Positions 16,103 through 25,496 of a stretch of 64,000 nucleotides of DNA are shown in pieces. Within the stretch, counting starts at the first letter, position 1; each line of letters opens with the position of its first letter. The notes beneath the pieces were generated by a model that was not told the origin of the DNA, made no database searches, and saw only the letters and a program-made list of their open reading frames with translations. The DNA is from Beijerinckiaceae bacterium. Lineage in GTDB: Bacteria; Pseudomonadota; Alphaproteobacteria; Rhizobiales; Beijerinckiaceae. The stretch covers positions 744,001 to 808,000 of the forward strand of contig JAPZTO010000003.1 in NCBI GenBank assembly GCA_027532775.1. The letters run 5' to 3'. The position numbers and the translations under genes were made by a program.

Positions 16103-17191
16103 ATGACAGAAAAGCCGCTGCACCGCCGACGCTTTCTCCAGATCTCCTTCGCCTTTGCCGCGGTGGGCGGCGGTCTCGCCGCCATGCTCCGCCCGGCCCG
16201 GGCGAATGCCTATTATTCCGGGCCGGTTTCCGATCATTTCGACGGGACGCATTTCTTCAATCCCGGCGGGGACCAGCCGCGCGGCTTCGCGGATTTCCTT
16301 CGCTGGCAACTGGGTGACAAGGCCGAAGCCTGGCCCGATTCCTTCCCGAGCCCGCTGCCGGTCGACAAACCGCCGGCGCGCGTGGGTGTCGGGCGGTTGC
16401 GGGTCAGCTTCATCGGCCATGCCAGTTTCCTCATCCAGATGGACGGGCACAACATCCTCGTCGATCCGCATTATTCGGAGCGGGCGAGCCCGGTTTCCTT
16501 TGCCGGGCCGAAACGCGCCAATGCGCCGGGCCTTGCCTTTGCCGACCTGCCGAAGATCGACACGGTGCTGGTTTCGCACAACCATTACGACCATCTCGAC
16601 CTGCCGACGATTCATCGCCTGTGGGATCGCGATCGGCCGCGCATCCTTGTGCCGCTGGGCAATGATGCGATCATCCGGGCGGAACGGCCGGAAATCGAGG
16701 TCGAGGCCGGTGACTGGGGCGACACCGCCACGCTGGCGCCGGGGCTGACTTTGTTCTTCGAACCGTCGCAACACTGGTCGGCACGGAGCACGTTCGACCG
16801 GCGCCACGCGCTCTGGGCGTCCTTCGTTCTGGCCGGGCGCTGGGGCAAGCTCTGGTATGTCGGCGATACCGGTTTCGGCGATGGCCGCGTGTTCCGGGCC
16901 CTCAAGGCGAAGCACCCCGACCTGCGCCTTGGCCTGATCCCGATCGGGGCCTATGAGCCGCGCTGGTTCATGCGCCAGCAGCATATCAACCCGGAGGATG
17001 CGGTCGAGATCGTGCGGATCCTCGGGCTGGAACAGGCCCTGGGCTATCATTGGGGCACGTTCCGGCTGACCAATGAGGGGGTCGATGCGCCGCCGCGCGA
17101 TCTCGTGGCGGCGCTCGGCAAGGCCGGCTTGCCCGAAGCGCGGTTCCCGGCCTTGCGGCCCGGCATGGTCTGGGAAGGGCGCTCGACATGA
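16103..17191 (+). CDS. Exported metallo-beta-lactamase-fold hydrolase (NAPE-PLD/UlaG-like)
   Basis: 362 residues. The N-terminus is a twin-arginine-type signal (HRRRFLQISFAFAAVGGGLA), so export as a folded protein is likely. The metallo-hydrolase fold follows: IGHASFLIQMDGHNILVDPH, the metal-binding SHNHYDHLD (about residue 157), later metal ligands in SQHWSAR and YVGDTGFGDG, and LGYHWGTFRLTNE near the end. The order and the FDRRHALWASFVL segment resemble N-acylphosphatidylethanolamine phospholipase D-like enzymes, so a lipid or phosphodiester substrate is possible, but it is not proven. The start codon follows a GGCGGC that pairs with an upstream GCCGCC, so the ribosome site may be partly hidden in a hairpin. 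Neighbouring genes are unrelated. Confidence 0.88.
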   Translation: MTEKPLHRRRFLQISFAFAAVGGGLAAMLRPARANAYYSGPVSDHFDGTHFFNPGGDQPRGFADFLRWQLGDKAEAWPDSFPSPLPVDKPPARVGVGRLRVSFIGHASFLIQMDGHNILVDPHYSERASPVSFAGPKRANAPGLAFADLPKIDTVLVSHNHYDHLDLPTIHRLWDRDRPRILVPLGNDAIIRAERPEIEVEAGDWGDTATLAPGLTLFFEPSQHWSARSTFDRRHALWASFVLAGRWGKLWYVGDTGFGDGRVFRALKAKHPDLRLGLIPIGAYEPRWFMRQQHINPEDAVEIVRILGLEQALGYHWGTFRLTNEGVDAPPRDLVAALGKAGLPEARFPALRPGMVWEGRST

Positions 17192-17228
17192 CCGCCCCGC
17201 CAGGCGGTGCGCAGTTTCAGGGTTGCGC

Positions 17229-17264
17229 TTTACGTTCGAACGATATAAACATATCTTTATGTCG
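17229..17264 (+). promoter_or_regulatory. Promoter and palindromic operator of the methionine-cycle operon
   Basis: A -35 element TTTACG (17229-17234) is 17 bases from a -10 element TATCTT (17252-17257). A 24-base imperfect palindrome at 17241-17264 (left arm CGATATAAACAT, right arm ATCTTTATGTCG; ten of twelve base pairs symmetric) lies across the spacer and -10. A bound regulator would therefore block RNA polymerase. A second small palindrome, CGTTCGAACG, adjoins it at 17233-17242. The start codon of the ArsR-type regulator is 18 bases downstream, so autorepression is the natural reading. A/T-rich palindromes with ATAAA/TTTAT cores are typical for ArsR-type SAH/SAM-responsive regulators of methionine genes. 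Confidence 0.72.
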
Positions 17265-17281
17265 TTTTGCGGAGTCGCCTG

Positions 17282-18325
17282 ATGCGCACGCATCCTGTTC
17301 CCACGTCCGGTGGCCAGTTCGCCTTCGGTGACCTGCTGACCGCGCTGGAAGCGGCGGGAGAGGAAACGCGCCTGCGCATCCTTGCGCTGCTGGCCGAGGG
17401 TGAACTCACCGTCACCGAATTGATGACGATTCTCGGCCAGTCACAGCCGCGTGTGTCCCGTCATCTCAAGCTGCTTGTCGAAGCGGGCCTGATCGACCGC
17501 CATCGCGAGGGCGCCTGGGCGTTCTTCCGCCTGTCGGACAGTGCGATCGCGCTCGCCGTCCGGGATGGCATTGTCGCCGCGCTTGACCCGGCCGATGCCG
17601 ATCTCGCCGGGGATCGCCGCCGTCTTGCGGCTGTCCGCGAGGAGCGGAAGGAGCAGGCGGCGAGCTATTTCTCGCGCCATGCCGCCGAATGGAACCGGAT
17701 CCGCTCGCTCCATGTGCCGGAAGCGCGGGTCGAGGCGGCGGTGCTCGCTTTGCTGGGCAGCAAGCGCTTCGACTCCGTGCTCGATCTCGGCACCGGTACC
17801 GGCCGGATGCTGGAAATGCTGGCGCCGCAGGTCTCCCGCGCGGTCGGGCTCGATGTCAGCCCGGCGATGCTGGGCGTGGCGCGCGTCAACCTCGATGCGG
17901 CCGGCCTGCGCCATGTCCAGTTGCGGCAGGGTGATGCCTATGCGCTGCCGAGCGATCTCAACGGGTTCGACCTCGTCATCCTGCATCAGGTGCTGCACTT
18001 CCTCGATGATCCCGGCCGGGCTGTCCGGGAGGCGGCGCGCACGCTGCGCCCGGGCGGGCGGCTGCTGGTGGTCGATTTTGCGCCCCATCAGGAGGAAAGC
18101 CTCCGCACCCACCACGCCCATCGCCGCCTCGGTTTCCAGCAGGCGGAGGTGGAGGGCTTCCTGGCCGAATCCGGCCTGCGGGCCGAAGCCTGCCACATCC
18201 TCCGCCCCGAACCGGGCGAGACGGCCAAGCTCGCCGTATCGCTCTGGCTGGGGGCTGACCCCCGTCTGGTCGGGGATTTCCCCCTGCCTTCCCCGTCTTC
18301 TCCGTCGCATCGCGAGGTTGCGTGA
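17282..18325 (+). CDS. ArsR-family regulator fused to a SAM-dependent methyltransferase domain (SahR-like)
   Basis: 347 residues. Residues about 15-95 form an ArsR winged helix-turn-helix (LEAAGEETRLRILALLAEGE, LTVTELMTILGQSQPRVSRH, LKLLVEAGLIDRHREGAWAF) without the metal-binding cysteines of metal sensors. Residues about 150-300 form a class I methyltransferase fold ([42 protein letters not shown]). This architecture, directly upstream of metF and metH, matches the known SahR/SamR regulators. These use the methyltransferase pocket to sense S-adenosyl-homocysteine or SAM and to control the methyl cycle. Catalytic activity is not required for that role. The ATG has GGAG ahead of it (17271-17274). 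The stop overlaps the metF start by one base. Confidence 0.88.
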   Translation: MRTHPVPTSGGQFAFGDLLTALEAAGEETRLRILALLAEGELTVTELMTILGQSQPRVSRHLKLLVEAGLIDRHREGAWAFFRLSDSAIALAVRDGIVAALDPADADLAGDRRRLAAVREERKEQAASYFSRHAAEWNRIRSLHVPEARVEAAVLALLGSKRFDSVLDLGTGTGRMLEMLAPQVSRAVGLDVSPAMLGVARVNLDAAGLRHVQLRQGDAYALPSDLNGFDLVILHQVLHFLDDPGRAVREAARTLRPGGRLLVVDFAPHQEESLRTHHAHRRLGFQQAEVEGFLAESGLRAEACHILRPEPGETAKLAVSLWLGADPRLVGDFPLPSPSSPSHREVA

Positions 18326-19233
18326 TGAATGCCTTCCCCATCCGCTCAAGCCGCCAGCCGCATCCGGCGCCGCTCGGCATCTCGTTTGAGTTCTTCCCGC
18401 CGAAGAACGAGGCCATGGCCGAGAGCCTCTGGGCCTGCGTGCAGCGCCTCGCGCCGCTGGCGCCGCGCTTCGTCTCGGTCACCTATGGCGCCGGCGGCTC
18501 GACGCGCGAGCGGACGCACCAGACGGTGAAGCGCATCCTCGACGAGACGGCGCTGAAGCCGGCCGCGCATCTCACCTGCGTCGCCGCGACGAAGGCCGAG
18601 ACGGACGAGATTATCCGTGGCTACTGGGAAACCGGCGTCCGCCATATCGTGGCCTTGCGCGGTGACCCCGTCACCGGCCTCGGCACCCCGTTCGAGGCCC
18701 ATCCGGAGGGATACCAGTCTTCGGTTGATCTGGTGGCCGGGATCAAGGCGATCGGCGATTTCGAAGTGGCCGTCTCGGCCTATCCCGAGAAGCATCCGGA
18801 CAGCCCCTCGATCGAGGAGGAGATCGACCTCCTGAAGCGCAAGGTCGATGCCGGCGCGACGCGGGCGATCACCCAGTTCTTCTTCGATAACGATCATTAT
18901 TTCCGCTATCTCGACCGGGTTCGGAAAGCGGGGATCAATATCGAGATCGTGCCCGGAATCCTGCCGGTGCAGAATTTCAAGACCGCCGCCAGTTTCGCCA
19001 CGCGCTGCGGCACCGACGTTCCGGGCTGGCTCGCCAAAAGGTTCGAAGGGCTCGATGACGATGCCGAGACGCGCCGCCTGGTGGCCGCAGCGGTTGCGGT
19101 GGAACAGGTCTACGACCTGCTCGACCGGGGCGTGTCGGAATTCCATTTCTACACGATGAACAAGGCCGATCTCGTTTTCGCGATCTGCCACATGCTGGGC
19201 ATGCGGGCCGTGCCCGCCGGCCTTGCTGCCTGA
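18325..19233 (+). CDS. metF: 5,10-methylenetetrahydrofolate reductase
   Basis: 302 residues, the usual bacterial length (about 296-310). It reduces methylene-THF to methyl-THF with FAD and NAD(P)H, supplying the methyl donor for MetH encoded next door. Family marks include [13 protein letters not shown] near the N-terminus, [43 protein letters not shown] and [19 protein letters not shown], with a C-terminal [14 protein letters not shown]. The ATG at 18325 shares its A with the TGA of the regulator gene, so translation is probably coupled. A GTG one codon earlier is an alternative start. The gene is in the middle of the regulator-metF-metH operon. Confidence 0.97.
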   Translation: MNAFPIRSSRQPHPAPLGISFEFFPPKNEAMAESLWACVQRLAPLAPRFVSVTYGAGGSTRERTHQTVKRILDETALKPAAHLTCVAATKAETDEIIRGYWETGVRHIVALRGDPVTGLGTPFEAHPEGYQSSVDLVAGIKAIGDFEVAVSAYPEKHPDSPSIEEEIDLLKRKVDAGATRAITQFFFDNDHYFRYLDRVRKAGINIEIVPGILPVQNFKTAASFATRCGTDVPGWLAKRFEGLDDDAETRRLVAAAVAVEQVYDLLDRGVSEFHFYTMNKADLVFAICHMLGMRAVPAGLAA

Positions 19234-19297
19234 TTCGAACGGGGGAAGGCGCAACTGCGCCGGCCCGACCTGCCGACCCGACCTAAGGATTGAACGG

Positions 19298-22200
19298 ATG
19301 AGCTTTTCCGCCACGGGTTCCGAGATCCGCGCCGCCCTCGAAGCGGCCGCGCGCGAACGCATCCTCGTGCTTGACGGGGCCATGGGCACCGAGATCCAGA
19401 ACCGGAAATTCTCGGAGGAGGATTTCCGGGCCGAACGGTTCCGGGACTGGAACCACCCGCTCAAGGGCAATAACGACCTGCTGATCCTGACGCAGCCGGA
19501 TGCGATCCGGGCGATCCATCTCGATTACTTCCTCGCGGGCGCGGATATTGTCGAGACCAATACCTTCTCCTCGACCTCGATTGCCCAGGCCGATTACGGC
19601 ATGGAGGGGCTGGCCTATGAACTGAACCGGGAGGGTGCGCGGCTTGCCCGCGAAGCTGCCGCGATCGCGCAGGAAAAGGATGGCAGGCGCCGCTTTGTCG
19701 CCGGCGCCGTTGGCCCGACCAACCGGACGGCCTCGATCTCGCCGGATGTCAACAATCCCGGCTTCCGTGCGGCCAGTTTCGATGATTTCGTCGCCACCTA
19801 TTCCGAGCAGATCCGGGGTCTTGTCGATGGCGGGGCGGAACTGATCCTGATCGAGACGATCTTCGACACGCTCAATGCCAAGGCGGCGGTCTATGCCGCC
19901 AGCCAGATCTTCGCGGAAAGCGGCAACCCGCTGCCGATCATGATTTCCGGCACGATCACCGACCTTTCCGGCCGCACGCTTTCGGGCCAGACGCCGACGG
20001 CCTTCTGGTATTCGCTGCGCCATGCCGAGCCCTTCACGATCGGGCTGAACTGCGCGCTCGGGGCCCGCGAGATGCGGGCGCATATCGCCGAGATCTCCCG
20101 CGTGGCGGATACGTTTGTCTGTGCCTATCCGAATGCCGGCTTGCCGAACGAATTCGGCCTTTATGACGAGAGCCCCGCCGCGACAGCGGCCTTGATCGGC
20201 GAGTTTGCCGAGGCGGGTCTCGTCAACATGGTCGGCGGCTGCTGCGGCACGACTCCGGACCATATCCGCGCGATCGCCGAGGCGGTGGCCGGCAAGGCGC
20301 CGCGCGCGATCCCCGAGGCGAAGCCGCTGCTGCGCCTTTCGGGTCTCGAGCCGTTCGTGCTCGACGAGACGATCCCCTTCGTCAATGTCGGCGAGCGGAC
20401 CAACGTCACCGGCTCGGCCAAGTTCCGCAAGCTGATCAAGGATGGCAAGCTGGCCGAGGCGCTGGATGTCGCCCGCGACCAGGTGGCGAACGGCGCGCAG
20501 GTCATCGATGTCAATATGGACGAAGGCCTGCTCGACAGCGAGAAGGCGATGGTCGAGTTCCTCAACCTTGTCGCGGCCGAGCCCGATATCGCCCGCGTGC
20601 CGGTGATGGTGGATTCCTCGAAGTTCAACGTCATCGAAGCCGGGCTGAAATGCATCCAGGGCAAGGGGATCGTCAATTCGATCTCGATGAAGGAGGGCGA
20701 GGAGAAATTCATCGCCGAGGCCCGGAAGGTGCGCGCCTATGGCGCTGCCGTGGTGGTGATGGCTTTCGACGAGAAGGGCCAGGCCGATACCTATGCCCGT
20801 AAGGCCGAGATCTGCACGCGCGCCTACAAGGTGCTGACGGAGCAGGTCGGCTTCCCGCCGGAAGACATCATCTTCGATCCGAATGTCTTCGCGGTGGCGA
20901 CGGGCATCGAGGAGCACAACAATTACGGCGTCGATTTCATCGATGCCACGCGCTTCATCCGCCAGAATCTGCCGCATGCGCATATTTCAGGCGGCATTTC
21001 CAACCTGTCCTTCTCGTTCCGGGGCAACGAGCCGGTGCGCGAGGCGATGCATTGCGTGTTCCTGTATCACGCGATCAAGGTCGGGATGGATATGGGCATC
21101 GTCAATGCCGGGCAGCTTGCCGTTTATGACATGCTCGACCCGGAATTGCGCGAGCTCTGCGAGGATGTCGTCCTCAACCGCCGGGCGGATTCGACCGAGC
21201 GGCTGCTGGAAGCCGCGCCGCGCTTCAAGGGCGATGGCAAGGGCGAGGTCCGGGTGCAGGATCTGGCGTGGCGCGAACTGCCGGTCGAGAAACGGCTTGA
21301 ACATGCGCTGGTCAACGGCATTACCGAGTTCATCATCGAGGATACGGAGGTGGCGCGCCAGCAGGCCGAGAAGCCGCTCCATGTGATCGAGGGCCCGCTC
21401 ATGGCGGGCATGAACGTGGTGGGTGACCTGTTCGGCGCCGGCAAGATGTTCCTGCCGCAGGTGGTGAAGAGCGCCCGCGTGATGAAGCAGGCCGTGGCCT
21501 ATCTCCAGCCCTATCTCGAGGAGGAGAAGCGCGCGTCCGGCCTTACGGAAATGCCGGCGGCCGGCAAGATCCTGATGGCGACGGTGAAGGGCGATGTCCA
21601 TGATATCGGCAAGAACATCGTGGGGGTCGTGCTCCAGTGCAATAATTACGAGGTGATCGATCTCGGCGTCATGGTGCCGAGCCAGACCATTCTCGAAACG
21701 GCGCGGCGCGAGAAGGTGGACATTATCGGCCTGTCCGGGCTGATCACGCCCAGCCTCGACGAGATGGTGCATGTCGCCAACGAGATGGAGCGCGAGGGCT
21801 TCACCATCCCGCTGCTGATCGGCGGCGCGACAACGAGCCGTGTCCATACCGCCGTGAAGATCCACCCGGCCTACAAGGCGGGGCAGACCGTCTACGTGAC
21901 CGATGCCAGCCGCGCCGTGGGCGTCGTTTCCTCGCTGCTTTCGGAGGAGACGAACGACAATTATGTCTCCGCGATCCGCGCCGAATACGAGAAGGTGGCG
22001 GCAGCGCATGCCCGGTCGGAGGCCGACAAGCTCCGGCTGCCGCTGGCGAAGGCCCGCGAGAATGCCCAGAAGATCGACTGGGCGGGCTATACCCCGCCGA
22101 AGCCGACCTTCACCGGCACGCGCGTGTTCCGATCCTATGACCTTGCCGAGCTGGCCCGCTACATTGACTGGACGCCCTTCTTCCAGACCTGGGAGATGAA

Positions 22201-23035
22201 GGGGCGCTTCCCGGCCATCCTCGAGGATGCCGAACAGGGCGAGGCTGCCCGCGCCCTCTGGGAGGATGCGCAGGCGATGCTCAAGCGCATCATCGACGAG
22301 CGCTGGTTCCAGGCCAAGGCGGTGATCGGCTTCTGGCCGGCCAATGCCGTGGGCGACGATATCCGCCTCTATACCGGCGAGAGCCGCATCGAGGCACTTG
22401 CCACCTTCCACGGGCTCCGGCAGCAGCTTTCCAAGCGTGATGGTCGGCCGAATCTCTGCCTGTCGGATTTCGTGGCGCCGGAAGGCACCAAGCCGGACTG
22501 GCTCGGCGCCTTCGTGGTGACCGCCGGGATCGGCGAGGATCGGATCGCCGACAAGCTCAAAGGCAGGAACGACGATTATTCCTCGATCATGGCCAAGGCC
22601 CTTGCCGACCGCCTGGCCGAGGCCTTTGCCGAGCGCATGCATGAGCGGGTACGCCGCGAATTCTGGGCCTATGCGCCGGACGAGCCCTACGCGCCCGACG
22701 AATTGCATGGCGAGCCCTATGATGGGATCCGCCCCGCGCCGGGCTATCCGGCCCAGCCGGACCATACCGAGAAGGCGACGCTGTTCAGCCTGACGGAGGC
22801 GACGCGGCGCATCGGCGTGCAACTCACCGAAAGCTACGCGATGTGGCCGGGCGCCAGCGTGTCCGGCCTTTATCTCAGCCACCCGGACAGCCATTATTTC
22901 GGTGTCGCCAAGGTGGAACGCGATCAGGTCGAGGATTATGCCCGCCGCAAGGGCATGGATATCCGCGAGGTCGAGCGCTGGCTGGCGCCGATCCTCAATT
23001 ACGATCCCGCCGCGTATGTGGTCGCGGCGGAGTGA
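19298..23035 (+). CDS. metH: Cobalamin-dependent methionine synthase
   Basis: 1245 residues (E. coli MetH is 1227), with all four modules in one chain. The homocysteine domain has [19 protein letters not shown] and the zinc ligands in [11 protein letters not shown]. The methyl-THF domain has [19 protein letters not shown]. The cobalamin domain has [15 protein letters not shown] with the lower-ligand histidine near residue 768. The C-terminal reactivation domain has [15 protein letters not shown] and the nearly invariant [20 protein letters not shown]. It makes methionine from homocysteine with methylcobalamin. The start follows an AAGGAT ribosome site; the frame is open 25 codons further upstream. 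The 64-base gap after metF is too short for a cobalamin riboswitch, so control comes from the operon promoter. The operon ends here at a hairpin. Confidence 0.98.
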   Translation: MSFSATGSEIRAALEAAARERILVLDGAMGTEIQNRKFSEEDFRAERFRDWNHPLKGNNDLLILTQPDAIRAIHLDYFLAGADIVETNTFSSTSIAQADYGMEGLAYELNREGARLAREAAAIAQEKDGRRRFVAGAVGPTNRTASISPDVNNPGFRAASFDDFVATYSEQIRGLVDGGAELILIETIFDTLNAKAAVYAASQIFAESGNPLPIMISGTITDLSGRTLSGQTPTAFWYSLRHAEPFTIGLNCALGAREMRAHIAEISRVADTFVCAYPNAGLPNEFGLYDESPAATAALIGEFAEAGLVNMVGGCCGTTPDHIRAIAEAVAGKAPRAIPEAKPLLRLSGLEPFVLDETIPFVNVGERTNVTGSAKFRKLIKDGKLAEALDVARDQVANGAQVIDVNMDEGLLDSEKAMVEFLNLVAAEPDIARVPVMVDSSKFNVIEAGLKCIQGKGIVNSISMKEGEEKFIAEARKVRAYGAAVVVMAFDEKGQADTYARKAEICTRAYKVLTEQVGFPPEDIIFDPNVFAVATGIEEHNNYGVDFIDATRFIRQNLPHAHISGGISNLSFSFRGNEPVREAMHCVFLYHAIKVGMDMGIVNAGQLAVYDMLDPELRELCEDVVLNRRADSTERLLEAAPRFKGDGKGEVRVQDLAWRELPVEKRLEHALVNGITEFIIEDTEVARQQAEKPLHVIEGPLMAGMNVVGDLFGAGKMFLPQVVKSARVMKQAVAYLQPYLEEEKRASGLTEMPAAGKILMATVKGDVHDIGKNIVGVVLQCNNYEVIDLGVMVPSQTILETARREKVDIIGLSGLITPSLDEMVHVANEMEREGFTIPLLIGGATTSRVHTAVKIHPAYKAGQTVYVTDASRAVGVVSSLLSEETNDNYVSAIRAEYEKVAAAHARSEADKLRLPLAKARENAQKIDWAGYTPPKPTFTGTRVFRSYDLAELARYIDWTPFFQTWEMKGRFPAILEDAEQGEAARALWEDAQAMLKRIIDERWFQAKAVIGFWPANAVGDDIRLYTGESRIEALATFHGLRQQLSKRDGRPNLCLSDFVAPEGTKPDWLGAFVVTAGIGEDRIADKLKGRNDDYSSIMAKALADRLAEAFAERMHERVRREFWAYAPDEPYAPDELHGEPYDGIRPAPGYPAQPDHTEKATLFSLTEATRRIGVQLTESYAMWPGASVSGLYLSHPDSHYFGVAKVERDQVEDYARRKGMDIREVERWLAPILNYDPAAYVVAAE

Positions 23036-23214
23036 GGGATGGCCCGGATCCGGGCCATTCCCTGTCCGGCTTGGTCTGAAGGCCTCATCCCGGCCACATG
23101 CCGTGCGGCGATCCACCGGGTAGCCTGCCTGATCAGGCGGAGGCGCGCCTCCTGCCGGAGGGAAGCCGCTTCACGGCGATAGGTGTCAAAATCGATCGGG
23201 AATCGGGGGCACAT
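22999..23214 (-). CDS. Possible small basic protein opposite the metH end
   Basis: 71 residues if started at the ATG preceded by GGAG six bases upstream. The N-terminal half ([20 protein letters not shown], then [14 protein letters not shown]) is an amphipathic, arginine-rich helix like small uncharacterised proteins common in Rhizobiales. The C-terminal half overlaps the metH 3' end by 37 bases and may be a simple run-on. Further upstream an excellent AAGGAGG lies five bases before another ATG in a different frame (23240), which would encode a 35-residue peptide overlapping this gene. The two could be leader and gene, or only one is real. It is divergent from the LysR gene, the usual layout for a LysR target. 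Confidence 0.4.
   Translation of the reverse strand: MCPRFPIDFDTYRREAASLRQEARLRLIRQATRWIAARHVAGMRPSDQAGQGMARIRAIPHSAATTYAAGS
23036..23062 (+). terminator. Long hairpin at the end of metH
   Basis: Immediately after the metH stop codon the bases form an almost perfect 12-bp stem (GGGATGGCCCGG with CCGGGCCATTCCC, one bulged base) and practically no loop. There is no T-run after it on either strand, so it is a terminator-like or mRNA-stabilising hairpin rather than a canonical intrinsic terminator. Confidence 0.5.
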
Positions 23215-23313
23215 GGGCATCTCCATGGGTGCTGGTTCATTCATGCCTCCTTGTAATCCGGTCTTTGTTTTGGATAATCAGCAAGATCAGACTTTCTTTC
23301 CGGAATTTTTTTC

Positions 23314-24201
23314 ATGAATGACATGGCTGCTTTTGTGCGGATCGTCGAGGAGGGGAGTTTTGCTGCCGCCGCGCCCGGCCTCGGCCTGACGCCGTCTGCG
23401 CTGTCAAAGCTTGTCAGCCGGCTCGAGGACCGGCTCCGCGTCCGCCTGTTGACGCGCACCACGCGCCGGCTTGCCCTGACAGCCGAGGGGCAGACCTATC
23501 TGGAGCGGGCGCGCGAGATCCTCGCGGCGATCGAGGCGGTCGAATCGGATCTCTCGCAGGCGGGCCGGCGACCCGGCGGGCGCGTCCGGGTCGATGCCGG
23601 CACGGCCATTGCCAAGCATCAGCTGGCGCCGCTGTTGCCGGTATTCCGCGCGCTCTATCCCGAAATCAGCGTCGACCTTACCGTGACGGATCGCCAGATC
23701 GACCCTGTCGCCGAGCATGTCGACCTTGTGCTCAGAACCGGCGCCATGGGCGATTCCAGCCTTCAGGCAATCCGGCTCTATGACGGCCATCGCCGCATCT
23801 GCGCGAGCCCGGATTATCTGGCGCGGAACGGGGTTCCGCGCGTGCCTGCCGATCTCGCCGGCCATCAATGCCTGCTGCTCTCGCACCAGCCGCATCTCGC
23901 GCGCTGGCCCTTCCACACGTCGGAAGGGGTGAATGCGATGACGATCCGGGCGGCGATCACAGTCGACAGCGCCGATATCCTGCTCGATCTCGCCATTGGC
24001 GGGGCGGGAATCGTCCGGCTGGGCAATATCCTTGTTGACCGGGCGCTGGCCGACGGGCGGCTCGTTTCCCTGCTCGACGATGTCCATGCGGTCGAGCCGT
24101 TTCCGGTCTGGGCGGTCATGCCGCCGGGGCGGTTCCGGGTGCACCGCGTGCGGGTGCTGCTCGATTTCCTGAAGGAGCGCCTCGGGGCGGCGCCGTCATG
24201 A
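23314..24201 (+). CDS. LysR-family transcriptional regulator
   Basis: 295 residues, the normal length. The N-terminal winged helix-turn-helix (residues 1-60) has MAAFVRIVEEGSFAAAAPGL and LTPSALSKLVSRLEDRLRVR. The effector-binding domain starts at about residue 88 (GRVRVDAGTAIAKHQLAPLL) and has the typical HVDLVLRTGAM and LLDLAIGGAGIVRL segments. The family-like start is at 23314; the codon three residues on is also ATG. The upstream 70 bases are AT-rich, consistent with a promoter. The only divergent neighbour is the small possible protein at 22999-23214, so the natural target and effector are unclear. Its last six bases overlap the convergent amidase gene. Confidence 0.92.
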   Translation: MNDMAAFVRIVEEGSFAAAAPGLGLTPSALSKLVSRLEDRLRVRLLTRTTRRLALTAEGQTYLERAREILAAIEAVESDLSQAGRRPGGRVRVDAGTAIAKHQLAPLLPVFRALYPEISVDLTVTDRQIDPVAEHVDLVLRTGAMGDSSLQAIRLYDGHRRICASPDYLARNGVPRVPADLAGHQCLLLSHQPHLARWPFHTSEGVNAMTIRAAITVDSADILLDLAIGGAGIVRLGNILVDRALADGRLVSLLDDVHAVEPFPVWAVMPPGRFRVHRVRVLLDFLKERLGAAPS

Positions 24202-24996
24202 GAGCGCGGCGAGGGCGCGCAGGGTGGCCAGCGTCTCGCCATCGGCAACCCCGTCTACCTTGTCCTGCCGCCAGTGGCGCTGGAAGGCGGTGATGACATC
24301 CACCGTATAGGCGTCGAAAACGCCGGTAATCTCGAGGTTGTAGCCGAAGCGCGCGAGCATGGCCTGCAGCGCGGCAACCGGCATACCCTCGTCTCCCGCT
24401 CGGTAGGCGGGCGCATCCGCCGGGGCCGGCGGCGGGGTGACCCAGAGGCCGAGCCCGGCGGCGGCCAGCTGCGCCCATGGGAAACGCTCGCCCGGATCGA
24501 CCTTCCGGCCCGGTGCAATGTCGGAATGGGCGAGGATGCGGCTGTCGGGGATGCCCCAGCGCGCCTTGATATCTGCAACCAGCCGGATCACCGCCTCGAT
24601 CTGCGCGGGCGGGAAATCCGGGTAGGTGCCGGGCTCGGGCGGCATTTTCGTGAGGTCATGGCCTGGATTGGCGATCTCGATGCCGATGGAGCGGGAATTC
24701 ATGTCATTCTCGCGCTGCCAGCTCGATCGGCCGGCATGCCAGGCGCGGCGGTTCTCCGGCACCATCTGCCAGATCCGGCCATCCTCGAAGACGAAATAGT
24801 GGCTGGAGACCTGCGAAAGCGGGTTCGCCAGCCAGAGCAGCGCAGCCGCTGCATCGGCCATGCCCGTGTAATGGAGGATGATGCTGTCGGGGCGGCCCGT
24901 GCCGCGGCGCTCGCCGTGATTGGGCGAGGGATGGAGCCGATCCGCATGAGGCGAATCCGGCCGGGGTTCGGCGGGGGGCGAAGACGAATCAGTCAT
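24196..24996 (-). CDS. N-acetylmuramoyl-L-alanine amidase (AmiD type)
   Basis: 266 residues. An Amidase_2 domain spans about residues 20-175: the zinc ligands are in IILHYTGM and ILAHSDIAPGRKVDPGERFP, and the recognition segments are SSHYFVFEDGRIWQMVPENR, AWHAG and SIGIEIANPGH. A peptidoglycan-binding domain of the PG_binding_1 type follows at about residues 200-262 (VAALQAMLARFGYNLEITGV and VITAFQRHWRQDKVDG). This order is that of AmiD, which cleaves the amide between muramic acid and L-alanine in peptidoglycan turnover. The start lacks a classical signal peptide; the protein may be cytosolic like AmpD or use a start I misplace. It converges with the LysR gene with a 6-base overlap. Confidence 0.93.
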   Translation of the reverse strand: MTDSSSPPAEPRPDSPHADRLHPSPNHGERRGTGRPDSIILHYTGMADAAAALLWLANPLSQVSSHYFVFEDGRIWQMVPENRRAWHAGRSSWQRENDMNSRSIGIEIANPGHDLTKMPPEPGTYPDFPPAQIEAVIRLVADIKARWGIPDSRILAHSDIAPGRKVDPGERFPWAQLAAAGLGLWVTPPPAPADAPAYRAGDEGMPVAALQAMLARFGYNLEITGVFDAYTVDVITAFQRHWRQDKVDGVADGETLATLRALAALS

Positions 24997-25043
24997 GGCG
25001 AGAGGGTACTCCCGCCATGACTGGTTTCAATGACGTCGGATCA

Positions 25044-25331
25044 TCAGATGCGGCGATAGCGCGTGCAATATGCGTTGCCATAGGCATCATAGCGAACGCG
25101 CACGCATTCGCGGCGCGGCCGGGTCGAATCCGCCAGGATGGCGCCGCCCGCAGCACCGATGATGCCGCCAGCCACCGCGCCACCGGCACGGCCGGTCACC
25201 GCGCCGCCGATCAGCGCGCCCGCGGCACCGCCGAGGAGGGCACCGCCGGCCGCACGCTCTTCACGCGGCGTACAGGCACCGAGGCCCGCCGCCACTACCG
25301 CAATCGCGGCAATCGATAGAATCTTCCGCAT
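25044..25331 (-). CDS. Glycine-zipper lipoprotein
   Basis: 95 residues. The lipoprotein signal peptide is MRKILSIAAIAVVAAGLGAC, with the lipobox LGAC and acylated cysteine at residue 20. A dense glycine-zipper region follows (GGALLGGAAGALIGGAVTG, about residues 28-66), then a basic tail with tyrosines and two cysteines (RECVRVRYDAYGNAYCTRYR). Such proteins sit in the outer membrane envelope and are often stress-related, but their function is not known. The start is fixed by GGGAGAG seven bases upstream; the open frame continues 36 codons further without a signal-like sequence. It is divergent from the RNase P RNA gene. Confidence 0.87.
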   Translation of the reverse strand: MRKILSIAAIAVVAAGLGACTPREERAAGGALLGGAAGALIGGAVTGRAGGAVAGGIIGAAGGAILADSTRPRRECVRVRYDAYGNAYCTRYRRI

Positions 25332-25463
25332 GTCACTCTCCCTGCAAACCGGTTTTGACCCGGTGGTTTTTTCACGTCCGCCGGTATGGCTCAAGTGCGA
25401 AAGCGCACTGACAGCACAGTTCTTCCACAAAGCGTCCAAAAAGTGTTCGGCTGTTGCTTCAAG

Positions 25464-25492
25464 TTGACGTCAAGGCCGGGGCGGGCCTATCT
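25464..25492 (+). promoter_or_regulatory. Promoter of the RNase P RNA gene
   Basis: TTGACG (25464-25469) is followed after exactly 17 bases by CTATCT (25487-25492). The predicted transcription start, six to seven bases later, coincides with the first bases of helix P1 of the RNA. The -35 is nearly ideal for alphaproteobacterial housekeeping sigma. Confidence 0.75.
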
Positions 25493-25496
25493 GGCG

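Noticed and set aside
19234-19297. Looked for a cobalamin or SAM riboswitch before metH
   Set aside because: The gap is only 64 bases and has no recognisable riboswitch core; control is explained by the operon promoter and operator.
20987-23116. A 709-codon minus-strand frame opposite metH
   Set aside because: Antisense shadow with no recognisable motif; MetH motifs are intact on the sense strand.
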